From: Candidatus Levilactobacillus faecigallinarum
GTDB taxonomy: Bacteria > Bacillota > Bacilli > Lactobacillales > Lactobacillaceae
Length of the DNA stretch: 35,000 bases
Direction of reading: 5' to 3'
Assembly (NCBI GenBank): GCA_019113985.1
Contig: DXGJ01000065.1
Coordinates: 1 to 35,000 of the forward strand
Shown here: piece by piece, positions 1-6,573 of the stretch
How positions within the stretch are numbered: position 1 is the first letter of the stretch
Layout: every line of letters begins with the position of its first letter
Notes under the pieces: generated by a model
Told to the model about the DNA's origin: nothing
Seen by the model: only the letters and a program-made list of their open reading frames with translations
The model's database searches: none
Made by a program: the position numbers and the translations under genes

Positions 1-565
1 TTTTGTGGGCGATACGGTCCATTGCGCCTGGAATCGCGGCCATCTCTGACTTAAGTTGACCGGCCAATTGTCGAGCTTGCGTCTGGAAGCGGTGCATCCG
101 GGCCTCGGCACTGGCCGCCTGTTCGTTAATCCGAGACGCCTGCTTCGGGTCCCCAGCGGACAGTGCGGAACTGCCCAGGCTCTTAAGGTTCATCATGCGT
201 TCTTGCGCGGCCCGGGCCTGCTCCATCTTGGAGTCAATCTCGGACATCATCGCGTCGACCGATTTAACGGTGGTCGTTTTCATGCGGCCTACGTTGCCCG
301 CCATCGTTTTGGCGGCCGCACCGGACCCACTGTCGATGATCTCTTTAAAACGATTCATGGCACCGGATACTGTTTCGTTGAGTCCCTTGACCTGCTCAGC
401 AATCTTATCAATACCCTTATTAACGTTCATTGAATCGTTCGCCCGGTCAGAATCGCCCTTTAGCTTGCCAACAATCCCCGAAAACTTCTCTTGCAACTCA
501 TCCAGTTTTGGTTGAATGTTCGCGGTGTTGATATCAAATAACACTTGCAGTGTTTCCAAATCCAT
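1..565 (-). CDS. Phage tail tape measure protein (N-terminal part, runs off the window)
   Basis: The reading frame is open from an ATG at 565 to the left edge, giving about 188 residues. It starts MDLETLQVLFDINTANIQ and is rich in Ala, Gln, Lys and Met in long predicted helices, with AKTMAGNVGRMKTTT near the middle. That is the usual look of the N-terminus of siphophage tape measure proteins, which set tail length and help eject DNA. A strong GGAGGTGAG site precedes the ATG, and the start overlaps the stop of the upstream tail-chaperone frame as TAATG, so translation is probably coupled. Its place directly after the frameshifted chaperone pair is the conserved siphophage order. The C-terminal part is outside the window, so length and any peptidase or transglycosylase domain cannot be judged. 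Confidence 0.88.
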   Translation of the reverse strand, partial: MDLETLQVLFDINTANIQPKLDELQEKFSGIVGKLKGDSDRANDSMNVNKGIDKIAEQVKGLNETVSGAMNRFKEIIDSGSGAAAKTMAGNVGRMKTTTVKSVDAMMSEIDSKMEQARAAQERMMNLKSLGSSALSAGDPKQASRINEQAASAEARMHRFQTQARQLAGQLKSEMAAIPGAMDRIAHK

Positions 566-1041
566 TAGCTCTCACCTCCTTGCTTAGCGTTACGGGCCGC
601 CCGAATTGCCTCGGCCTGCTTCATAAATTCGAGACGGTCCTGCTGCCACTCGGGAACAGTTTCCTTCGGCTGCGTCTCTGTTGGGTCATCGTAGTTCAGG
701 AAGCCATACATTTTCTGGATGCTCGGCATCTTGTTGGGCTCATTCATCGCAAAGGCAATCAACTCGGATAGCTTATGGTCCATGATGCCACGTTCCCGCA
801 GGGCGTCCATGTGGCGCAGGCGATTAGCCTCAACCTGAATCACAATTTCCTTAAGCGTCATGTCCCAGTAATCATCAGCACCCACACCGGCCCGGACCGC
901 CAGCGGATACATGGCCGTCAACATCTCTGTGACGGTGTCGTAGGTCTCTACAGGCCGGTCTCGTCCTGGTCCGTCGGTTGCGCGTCCAGGGTAATCTCTT
1001 CCACTTCCACCTTCTTGGCCTTGGAAGTACCCTTGCTGTTG
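565..1041 (-). CDS. Tail assembly chaperone, frameshift extension (gpT-like part of gpGT)
   Basis: This frame has no good ribosome site of its own and is read by a -1 shift from the gene starting at 1358. After the slip at 1041-1047 it is open through a Gly-rich linker into a conserved-looking domain (MLTAMYPLAVRAGVGADDYW at 865-924), ending with a stop that overlaps the tape measure start. In lambda, gpG and gpGT keep the tape measure soluble and recruit tail-tube subunits; the extension carries the tube-binding part. The ATG at 924 could also serve as an internal start, but no Shine-Dalgarno site is visible there. The family role is inferred from position, the two-frame arrangement and the slippery site. 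Confidence 0.8.
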   Translation of the reverse strand, partial: QQQGYFQGQEGGSGRDYPGRATDGPGRDRPVETYDTVTEMLTAMYPLAVRAGVGADDYWDMTLKEIVIQVEANRLRHMDALRERGIMDHKLSELIAFAMNEPNKMPSIQKMYGFLNYDDPTETQPKETVPEWQQDRLEFMKQAEAIRAARNAKQGGES

Positions 1042-1358
1042 AAAAAACCTGCATCGTTGAAGAGGTCGCTTAATGTCAGGAACAAATCCATTGGTGAGTT
1101 GCCGTCATCCAAGTATTCTTGGAAGGCTTTAACCATTTCACTATCCTTGATACCGTGCTTTTGATTGGCACCTTTAAGGACAATCATGATTTCGTTAACT
1201 GGGGGGAGTTTCATTCCACCATCCGCATTCATGAATAGAGACATCGCGGACTTCCCTAACCGCTTTTCAATATTCACCAATGCCTTGCCATCCAACTTCA
1301 AACTCAGGTTTAAGCTACCAAATTGAAACGGGGTACCCATGCTTGCTACTTTTGCCAT
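948..1358 (-). CDS. Tail assembly chaperone (gpG-like)
   Basis: The start MAKVASMGTPFQFGSLNLSL is preceded by GGAGGAAAATATTT; an upstream in-frame extension to 1412 lacks a ribosome site, so I chose 1358. The 136-residue product is the normal-frame chaperone. It contains the slippery run in the codons for Gly-Phe-Phe about 30 residues before its end and finishes with an acidic tail (TDQDETGL). It lies between the major tail protein and the tape measure, as in lambda-like and SPP1-like siphophages. It is expected to bind the tape measure during tail assembly and not to be part of the virion. Confidence 0.8.
   Translation of the reverse strand: MAKVASMGTPFQFGSLNLSLKLDGKALVNIEKRLGKSAMSLFMNADGGMKLPPVNEIMIVLKGANQKHGIKDSEMVKAFQEYLDDGNSPMDLFLTLSDLFNDAGFFNSKGTSKAKKVEVEEITLDAQPTDQDETGL
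1041..1047 (-). promoter_or_regulatory. Programmed -1 frameshift slippery heptamer T TTT TTC
   Basis: On the minus strand the gpG codons read GGT TTT TTC, giving the canonical X XXY YYZ heptamer in the correct phase. Slipping back one base leads into the -1 frame, which is open through to the stop at 565. Phase, sequence and location all match known gpG/gpGT recoding. I did not find a clear downstream pseudoknot by eye. Confidence 0.82.
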
Positions 1359-1439
1359 AAATATTTTCCTCCAAATTAAAAAGCCGCCCCGGCCAATGCC
1401 AGAACTGTGCATTTCATAGGCGACTAAAGTTCTATTCTG

Positions 1440-1701
1440 CTAGGCGGCGTCCGTTACGGTTACCGCAGTCGTTGCCGTCTTATCACCCGCCGTAACGGTG
1501 ACCGTGGCACTACCGGCCTTTACACCAGTAATGGTCCCATCAGCCGTGACAGTGGCAATCGTGTCATCATCGATGCTGTATGTCACCGTCTTGTCGGTTG
1601 CATCGGCAGGGACCACCGTGGCGGTCACCTTAACGGTCTTGCCCACCTCAACAGATGCCGTCGCTTGGTCCAGTGTTACGCTGGTAACCTCAATCTTGCT
1701 T
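1440..1701 (-). CDS. Ig-like (BIG2) extension of the major tail protein, reached by +1 frameshift
   Basis: The frame offset from the major tail gene encodes a textbook bacterial Ig-like group 2 domain: KIEVTSVTLDQATASVEVG, then a VPADATDKTVTYS segment and a GTITGVKAGSATVTVTAG segment, about 85 residues in all. It has no start codon or ribosome site near the beginning of the domain. It overlaps the end of the tail gene, so it is best read as a C-terminal extension made on a minority of tail subunits (about 253 residues for the fusion). Ig-like domains added by frameshifting to phage tail and capsid proteins are established; they decorate the virion surface and may bind cell-wall sugars weakly. 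Confidence 0.8.
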
Positions 1702-2205
1702 GGGGCTACTACTCGCCGCACCGGCAGCGGGTGAATCCCCGAAGTCAGGCCCGTCGGAAACAACAACGGTAATGGTGTAAGTAATCCCACCGTTAACGGC
1801 CGCTTCACCCATTTGAATGGAGAAGGACCCGGTAAAGGTCACCTGCATGCCATCGGCGTAAGTTACCCGCCAGTTGTATTGCTTCCGGTCCCCAGACTTG
1901 CCGTGAATGACGTTCCAGGACGGCCCCTTGTACTGCACGGAGAATGCCAGGGAACTAGCAGCATCAATCCCAGCAATTTGCTTGACCCGGGTATCTGACA
2001 GCGTGGTCACGTCGATATCTTGGGGTGCCCCACCTAACGCGGGAATCGTCTTAACGTCGGCGACCACCGTGTAGTCTGTCCCACCAGGTTCCGCATACTC
2101 CAGCTTGGTCCCCGTAGCGGCCAGTCCCTTGGATGAATCAACGTTGGCTGCCGTATCGGCGAAACGTTGCAGGTTCAACCGGTCAGAATTCAATTCTAAA
2201 CTCAT
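1690..2205 (-). CDS. Major tail (tube) protein
   Basis: The 171-residue protein starts at an ATG preceded by AGGAGGAAATGAA. It has the composition and segment order of siphophage tube proteins (a TTLSDTRVKQIAG segment, then GPSWNVIHGKSGDRKQYNWR and a GGITYTITVVVSDGPDF C-terminal strand). It follows the tail terminator gene and precedes the chaperones. The N-terminus carries RLNLQRFAD, the same LQRFA motif found in the scaffold and capsid proteins, so it may be trimmed after Phe15. Its C-terminus ends AAGAASSSPKQD, a flexible linker in which the +1 frameshift site lies. Confidence 0.85.
   Translation of the reverse strand: MSLELNSDRLNLQRFADTAANVDSSKGLAATGTKLEYAEPGGTDYTVVADVKTIPALGGAPQDIDVTTLSDTRVKQIAGIDAASSLAFSVQYKGPSWNVIHGKSGDRKQYNWRVTYADGMQVTFTGSFSIQMGEAAVNGGITYTITVVVSDGPDFGDSPAAGAASSSPKQD
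1699..1704 (-). promoter_or_regulatory. Candidate +1 frameshift site CCC AAG in major tail gene
   Basis: The tail frame reads AGC CCC AAG CAA GAT TGA. A +1 slip of the proline tRNA from CCC to CCA continues as AGC AAG ATT GAG GTT, joining SSSP to SKIEVTSV of the Ig-like domain. A +1 slip on CCC has been described in Listeria phage PSA structural genes. The exact slip codon here is inferred. Confidence 0.6.
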
Positions 2206-2216
2206 TTCATTTCCTC

Positions 2217-2594
2217 CTATCGCGTCGCTTGGTAGACGCGTCTTAGTTGATTGTCAACAACACCACTCGCCGTGATGATTGACCGGGAGAACCCGGCCTG
2301 ATTGGCCTGCTGCACACTGGTAGCAAACCCAATTGCCCCGAACTTATCGGTAATCTCATCAGCGATGGCGGTGATGCTGCCTTGTTTCTTGAAAATGTCG
2401 ATTGCGATTTTCCACTTGGTGTCCGTCTCAATCATGTTGGCATCCCGAACGTATGGCTCCCGCTGGGTGCTGTAGATGGCCATCGGAAACACGGTGATTT
2501 TGTCGGGGTACTCGGGGTGGACCTCCTTCAACGCGCTCACCGATTGCAGAATCTCCGCAGTCTGCTTGTTCATGTTGTAGATGTTACTTTCCAA
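2217..2594 (-). CDS. Tail terminator / minor tail component
   Basis: This gene lies between the HK97 gp10-like gene and the major tail gene, the usual place of the tail terminator that caps the tube and joins it to the head. I chose the TTG at 2594 (ESNIYNMNKQTAEILQSV) because AAGGAG sits at good spacing; an ATG at 2573 is the alternative, and the longer frame to 2753 lies inside the upstream gene. The 125-residue size fits the family. Visible segments include KITVFPMAIYSTQREPYV and a C-terminal GFSRSIITASGVVDNQLRRV strand. Function is assigned mainly from synteny. Confidence 0.65.
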   Translation of the reverse strand: MESNIYNMNKQTAEILQSVSALKEVHPEYPDKITVFPMAIYSTQREPYVRDANMIETDTKWKIAIDIFKKQGSITAIADEITDKFGAIGFATSVQQANQAGFSRSIITASGVVDNQLRRVYQATR

Positions 2595-3135
2595 GTTCGC
2601 CCAACTCCTTCTGTACGTGTTCCTTAATAACGTCTGGCCCATCTTCACCCGCGGTCTCGATTGCTGGTGCCATAAATTGCCGGGCCGGTTGCCCGTTCGT
2701 CCGGTAGAACTTACGGTGATTAATGGTAATCTCCGGCATGCCGTACACCGCATTCAAGTCCGTGTCGACCAGGTCGGCTGGAATGAACCAGGGGTGCTGC
2801 GTATACACCGGATCAATCCCATCAGGTAAGTTCTTGGGAGACGCCTCACCAACTAGCCCGGTCCCTAGTTCGCGATAAGTGGCGACAGGATTGTCGGACC
2901 ATAGTCGGCCGACTACCTTGCCATCGGTATCTTCCATGACTTCATACTTAAGGGAACTGCTCAGCTCACCGGTACTGTGTTGCATGCTCGATTGCAGCTC
3001 TCTGACTGCTAGTTCATCGGCCTCTTGCACAATATCAAATGCTGAATCCCACAAGGCGTTGTGGAGCTTCTCCGGCATCTGCTCCAGTTTATGGAGTAGC
3101 TTATCGGTACCAAGCACTCTAATCTCCATCGTCAC
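2584..3135 (-). CDS. HK97 gp10-like neck/tail-completion protein
   Basis: About 183 residues, beginning MEIRVLGTDKLLHKLEQMPE. The pattern of an N-terminal helix with a Leu zipper, a GELSSSLKYEV strand, an ATYRELGTG segment and the late PARQFMAPAIE motif is typical of HK97 gp10 family proteins, which act at the head-tail joint. The start may be GTG at 3135 or ATG at 3129, both close to GGTGG; either overlaps the end of the preceding gene. An acidic C-terminal tail follows the conserved region. Confidence 0.75.
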   Translation of the reverse strand: MTMEIRVLGTDKLLHKLEQMPEKLHNALWDSAFDIVQEADELAVRELQSSMQHSTGELSSSLKYEVMEDTDGKVVGRLWSDNPVATYRELGTGLVGEASPKNLPDGIDPVYTQHPWFIPADLVDTDLNAVYGMPEITINHRKFYRTNGQPARQFMAPAIETAGEDGPDVIKEHVQKELGELGK

Positions 3136-3472
3136 TCACCACCCGTTTAATCATCACGTTTACATGGTCCGAGTAAGTCTGAATGGCTGTAATGGTGTAA
3201 TCAGGATTAGCCGCGGCCGGGACGGTCAGGCAAACACCATCGTTCTCGTTCTGGCCTTCTACAATCGCATCGCCCTGATACAGCAGACGCTTCATGTAAG
3301 CCAACTCTTCGCCATAAATGGCGGCATTGACCTGGCCCCCGGCTGGCTGTGCGTTTACCTTGATTGGCACCGCATCGGCCCAGTCAGTGATAACGTTGCC
3401 TTCATCGTCCTTACCGTCCACCTTGCGGCGTAAATAAACCGTCCGCAGACTCTTACGCGCTAATCGCATCAC
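3119..3472 (-). CDS. Head-tail joining (head closure) protein
   Basis: A 116-118 residue protein lying third in the connector block. It begins MRLARKSLRTVYLRRKV and has a VYLRRKVDGKDDEGNVITDW strand pair and a TITAIQTYSDHVNVMIKRV C-terminus, consistent with the small beta-rich head-closure proteins of SPP1-like and HK97-like phages. The ATG at 3469 overlaps the upstream stop as TGATG, with GGAG nine bases before it. Assignment rests on size and gene order. Confidence 0.65.
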   Translation of the reverse strand: MMRLARKSLRTVYLRRKVDGKDDEGNVITDWADAVPIKVNAQPAGGQVNAAIYGEELAYMKRLLYQGDAIVEGQNENDGVCLTVPAAANPDYTITAIQTYSDHVNVMIKRVVSDDGD

Positions 3473-3780
3473 AGATCACTCCATTTCGCGACCCGGTACC
3501 GCCGAAGCGGCCGCTGGATGCTTTCGGGAATGTCAGTCACGAACGAGCGAACAACATTGCCTTCCGTCCGCGCTGACTCGCCCTCGGTATCCAGTCGATT
3601 AAAGTACACAACGGCTAACTGTTTGGCGTAAGTCGGCATCCCGCCGGTCAGTACGTCACGATGGGTAAAGTCCAGCACAACGACCGTTGCGTCCTCATAC
3701 AGGGTAGTGATTAAATCCTTGTCAGAATCATCGGCCCCCAGCCGGACCATCAATTTCTTGATTGTTTCATCATCAGCCAT
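3469..3780 (-). CDS. Head-tail connector (adaptor) protein
   Basis: About 103 residues from the ATG at 3780 (MADDETIKKLMVRLGADD), preceded by GAGGTGGTCAGA. The mostly helical N-terminus with a GADDSDKDLITTLYEDA repeat of acidic helices, then VVVYFNR and an EGNVVRSFVTDIPESIQ strand, matches the gp6/gp15-like adaptor family that sits under the portal ring. It is the first gene after the capsid gene, the usual place. Confidence 0.7.
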   Translation of the reverse strand: MADDETIKKLMVRLGADDSDKDLITTLYEDATVVVLDFTHRDVLTGGMPTYAKQLAVVYFNRLDTEGESARTEGNVVRSFVTDIPESIQRPLRRYRVAKWSDL

Positions 3781-3791
3781 TCTGACCACCT

Positions 3792-4856
3792 CTAGGCTAA
3801 CTTGATTGGCTTTGCTTGGAATACTTCATTGGCACCAGGGAAACTTGGCAGAGCCACAGCAGAAGCCTTTTCCCAAACACCCACAGGGTCTTCCCCTGCG
3901 CTGTAGACCTTGGCAAACACATTGCCAATGGACTGCTTTTGAACGGCAGGGTCATTCAGGCCGGTAACCTCGTCAGGGGTTGGGCCAAAGACCTTTTCAC
4001 CCGGCGTGTCGTCCGACATGATGACAAAGGCGTCCTCTGGGAAGTAACGGTGGGAAACCAGCGTGTTGCCGACCTGTTCGTTGTACTTATCGTCGTACGT
4101 CCGAATGATTGGCAACCCTTGTGCCTGCATGAAGGCATCGAAGTCACCTTGACCCAGCGCCCGCGTTGAAGTCCCGTAGACTGCCTTTAAAACGCTGGCG
4201 TTCCGCGTCAACAGTCGGTAAATCTTCTTGGACGTCAGAACGCGTGTTCCGGTAACGTCCATAGCATCGGCCCAGTCAGTGATGTCCTTGATTGGGTCCG
4301 CGCTATCGTTATCCCAAGTCGTACCACTCTTTCCCGTTAAATCAGCCTTGTGTGCGGATGGTACCTGGTAATCGAAGGTCGCCTTTTGCTTGGTGTCAGG
4401 GTCAACGACTTCAACAGTCCCAGTTGCTAGGGCGTCCATTGACATCTTTTCAACTTGCGCCAAAACGCCTTGCACCAGTGAGTCGATATCGTCGAATACC
4501 CGGCTTTGCATGTAATTTGCTTCGGCCGCGTTCCGGGGACTTTGAAGTGCAATCAAGTCTTCTTCCTTCAATTGCATCTTCCGCTTGATCAAAGCCAATT
4601 CGAGGGAAAGCTTGTCAGCTTGCCGACTACCAATCTCGGCTTCCGTATCAAACGCGGAAACATGCGCAATGACTGGAATTCGATTACCAGCATAGATTTG
4701 GTCCAGCTTTAACGACTGGGTCCGTCGTGCCGGGAAAAGCGCATCCCCCATAAATGGCTTGTATTGCCGATTTCGCACGTAATCCAATACATCTGGTTGA
4801 CTAAACAGTTCCGCAATCGAGGCGAAACGTTGTAAATTAATAAATTGTCCTCGCAT
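3792..4856 (-). CDS. Major capsid protein (phage lambda gpE family)
   Basis: 354 residues, the normal length for the lambda gpE-type capsid family. Family-like segments visible include GDALFPARRTQSLKLDQI, an IKRKMQLKEEDLIAL helix and the late YSAGEDPVGVWEKAS region. It follows the scaffold and a small head protein. Its N-terminus is MRGQFINLQRFAS, carrying the LQRFA motif (codons at 4821-4835); cleavage after Phe11 would leave a 343-residue mature protein. The LQRFA codons are nearly identical in DNA to those of the scaffold and tail genes. Confidence 0.9.
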   Translation of the reverse strand: MRGQFINLQRFASIAELFSQPDVLDYVRNRQYKPFMGDALFPARRTQSLKLDQIYAGNRIPVIAHVSAFDTEAEIGSRQADKLSLELALIKRKMQLKEEDLIALQSPRNAAEANYMQSRVFDDIDSLVQGVLAQVEKMSMDALATGTVEVVDPDTKQKATFDYQVPSAHKADLTGKSGTTWDNDSADPIKDITDWADAMDVTGTRVLTSKKIYRLLTRNASVLKAVYGTSTRALGQGDFDAFMQAQGLPIIRTYDDKYNEQVGNTLVSHRYFPEDAFVIMSDDTPGEKVFGPTPDEVTGLNDPAVQKQSIGNVFAKVYSAGEDPVGVWEKASAVALPSFPGANEVFQAKPIKLA

Positions 4857-4874
4857 TATCTAATAATGCCTCCC

Positions 4875-5264
4875 TTACTTAGTTGCGCTGCTACCCGCGT
4901 CCGTGCCACTCTGAGTGGTTCCGGTCGTGGTAGCCAACGCGTCAGCGTCCTTGAAATGAATGGCCGTCATTGCCTTCATGGCATCAGCGGAAGGTGCCAC
5001 TGGCAAGTTCTGGCCCAATAACCAGCCTTCCATTAACAGCGACGTCATTTGTGGTCCCTCGCTAACATCGGCTCCATTCAACAGAATCCCCTTAGCCTTA
5101 GCATCGTTGCTCGGCCAAATGGTCCCGGCTGGGATTACCTTGTGACCCAGTTCATCGGTGACGACAGCGGCGTTGGTGTCGTCAACCATCGTTGGGAAAC
5201 TTGTGAACTTCTCCGAGGCCAGGAAATTCGTTTCATTCCATGTAACCTTCTTACCAACGTACAT
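4875..5264 (-). CDS. Small head protein, probable capsid decoration/stabilising protein
   Basis: 129 residues placed between scaffold and capsid, where lambda gpD-type decoration proteins or capsid accessory proteins lie. The sequence is weakly conserved in appearance: MYVGKKVTWNETNFLASEKF at the start, HKVIPAGTIWPSNDAKAKGI in the middle, and a low-complexity Thr/Ser/Gly tail (ATTTGTTQSGTDAGSSATK). The middle segment, with a replaceable-value pattern of VIPAGTIWP and KGIL, resembles gpD-like proteins. No LQRFA motif is present. Confidence 0.55.
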   Translation of the reverse strand: MYVGKKVTWNETNFLASEKFTSFPTMVDDTNAAVVTDELGHKVIPAGTIWPSNDAKAKGILLNGADVSEGPQMTSLLMEGWLLGQNLPVAPSADAMKAMTAIHFKDADALATTTGTTQSGTDAGSSATK

Positions 5265-5276
5265 ATTGCAAACCTC

Positions 5277-5948
5277 CTAATTGATTGCCCAGGGGTTACT
5301 ACCCGCGGGCTTCTGAGCATCGTTACGCTTATCAGCGATTGTCTCGCCTGCTGACTTCTTGCCTGCGGCGGCACCCGCGGCGCCCGGCGTATTGGCAGAT
5401 TCAACAAGCTTCTTGTCAACGCCTTCTCTAACGGCGCCTTGATAGGCAGTCTTTAACGTCTGGTACAACGGGTCCAAGTCCTCTACCTTCTTGACGTTCA
5501 ATGACGCATCAGCAAAAACATCAGCCAAGGACGTTGGGAGACCATCGGCACTCAGGCGCGAGACAATCCCGGCCCGATTGAGCTTGATGTTCATGTCCTG
5601 TTCCTTTTGGTCAAGCTCCTTGGCCCGTTTGTCGTTGTCGAATGCCTGTTGCTCGGCTGGGGTCATCTTGTCATAGTCCTTTTGCTCGTGGGCTTCTTTC
5701 TCCCATTTAGCCTTGGCTTTCTCCAATGTTCCCGCAGTCTTCTTGTCGTACCAGCTATCTAAATCGGACTGGCTCTTAAAGACAATCGCGTTAGGATCCG
5801 TTTGCTGACTATTCGGATTGTCGGTACCTTGGCCGTCGCCCTGGGTATTGGTGTTTGTGTTTTCCGCACCAGTCCCCTGGCTGCCTTCACCGTCTCCATC
5901 GCCCTCGGCAAAACGTTGCAGGTCTAACTTCTCGCTAAAATTAAGCAT
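5277..5948 (-). CDS. Capsid scaffold protein (DUF4355-like)
   Basis: 223 residues from the ATG at 5948, preceded by GAGGAGGATACACA; the frame continues upstream to 6062 without a ribosome site. The layout is typical of Firmicute phage scaffolds: short N-terminus, an acidic Gly/Thr/Asn/Gln linker, a highly charged coiled coil (KAKAKWEKEAHEQKDYDKMT through DNDKRAKELDQKEQDMNIKL), then NRAGIVSRLSADGLPTSLAD and a basic C-terminus. The N-terminus MLNFSEKLDLQRFAEGD contains the LQRFA motif with the full L-x-L-Q-x-F-A pattern of ribosomal protein L27 (codons at 5907-5921). It would guide capsid assembly and leave before packaging. Confidence 0.85.
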   Translation of the reverse strand: MLNFSEKLDLQRFAEGDGDGEGSQGTGAENTNTNTQGDGQGTDNPNSQQTDPNAIVFKSQSDLDSWYDKKTAGTLEKAKAKWEKEAHEQKDYDKMTPAEQQAFDNDKRAKELDQKEQDMNIKLNRAGIVSRLSADGLPTSLADVFADASLNVKKVEDLDPLYQTLKTAYQGAVREGVDKKLVESANTPGAAGAAAGKKSAGETIADKRNDAQKPAGSNPWAIN

Positions 5949-6109
5949 TGTGTATCCTCCTCGGCCCACGCACGCTGATTCACTGCATGAAAAAAGCACC
6001 CCACACACGCCGAATGGCTCATGTACGATGCTCAGTTCGTGATTGCAGTAGTAGCAGCTCACGCACGCCTATTTAATTGGGTAGTTTTATGACTTGCCTG
6101 GGTCAAGCA

Positions 6110-6301
6110 TTAAACGCCTGCCAGGTACATTCCCAGCAGAATGACGGCCGCCCACGAGACAATCCCCGCGATACAGATTGCCGCAAATTGCTGGTAACGC
6201 TGGCGGTCGCCCAATAAATCTCTATCAAAAAGAGCCAGTAGCGAAATAATCACTACCAGCCCCATAATAATCTGAAATCCTATCACATTATCAGTCCTCA
6301 C
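6110..6301 (-). CDS. Small two-helix membrane protein
   Basis: 63 residues with two clear hydrophobic segments (FQIIMGLVVIISLLALF and AAICIAGIVSWAAVILLGMY) joined by a short polar loop. The first codon is a GTG overlapping the stop of the upstream gene; a second GTG at 6286 has a better site (TGAGG at nine bases) and may be the true start. It is the third gene in a row after the MuF head protein, so it may belong to the same accessory unit. No family recognised. Confidence 0.5.
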   Translation of the reverse strand: MRTDNVIGFQIIMGLVVIISLLALFDRDLLGDRQRYQQFAAICIAGIVSWAAVILLGMYLAGV

Positions 6302-6573
6302 ATCGCAATGACTTTAATCTCTCGCCATTGGTCACGAATCTTCTTGCCATCAATTACATAGTCGAGAATCTCGTCTGGATCATCGTTTGATTTAAACTGG
6401 TGATCGAAGTCACCATTATCTTTTGAGATAATACTGTTACCTTTGTCGTCCGAACCGATATACCACTCAACACCATTGATTTTAATCTGGACTTCCATGT
6501 GAACATCCAATGCGAAACGTAGTTCTTCAAGTGATGTTAGTCGGTCTGAATCATGTTCATTTACGTTTCTCAT
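6298..6573 (-). CDS. Small acidic protein, candidate immunity protein for the MuF toxin domain
   Basis: 91 residues starting MRNVNEHDSDRLTSLEELRF, with AAAGGATTG before the ATG and an overlap with the end of the MuF gene. It is acidic and looks like a small alpha/beta fold: a helix (SLEELRFALDVHM), a strand pair (VQIKINGVEWYIGSDDKG) and a C-terminal helix ending KIRDQWREIKVIAM. Size, acidity and position directly after a toxin-like C-terminus are what immunity proteins of polymorphic toxins show. The pairing is inferred from position; the fold and function are not established. Confidence 0.6.
   Translation of the reverse strand: MRNVNEHDSDRLTSLEELRFALDVHMEVQIKINGVEWYIGSDDKGNSIISKDNGDFDHQFKSNDDPDEILDYVIDGKKIRDQWREIKVIAM

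Noticed and set aside
2879-3433. 184-residue plus-strand ORF across two connector genes
   Set aside because: It is antisense to two well-supported structural genes, is rich in Ser/Leu without a recognisable pattern and has no ribosome site.
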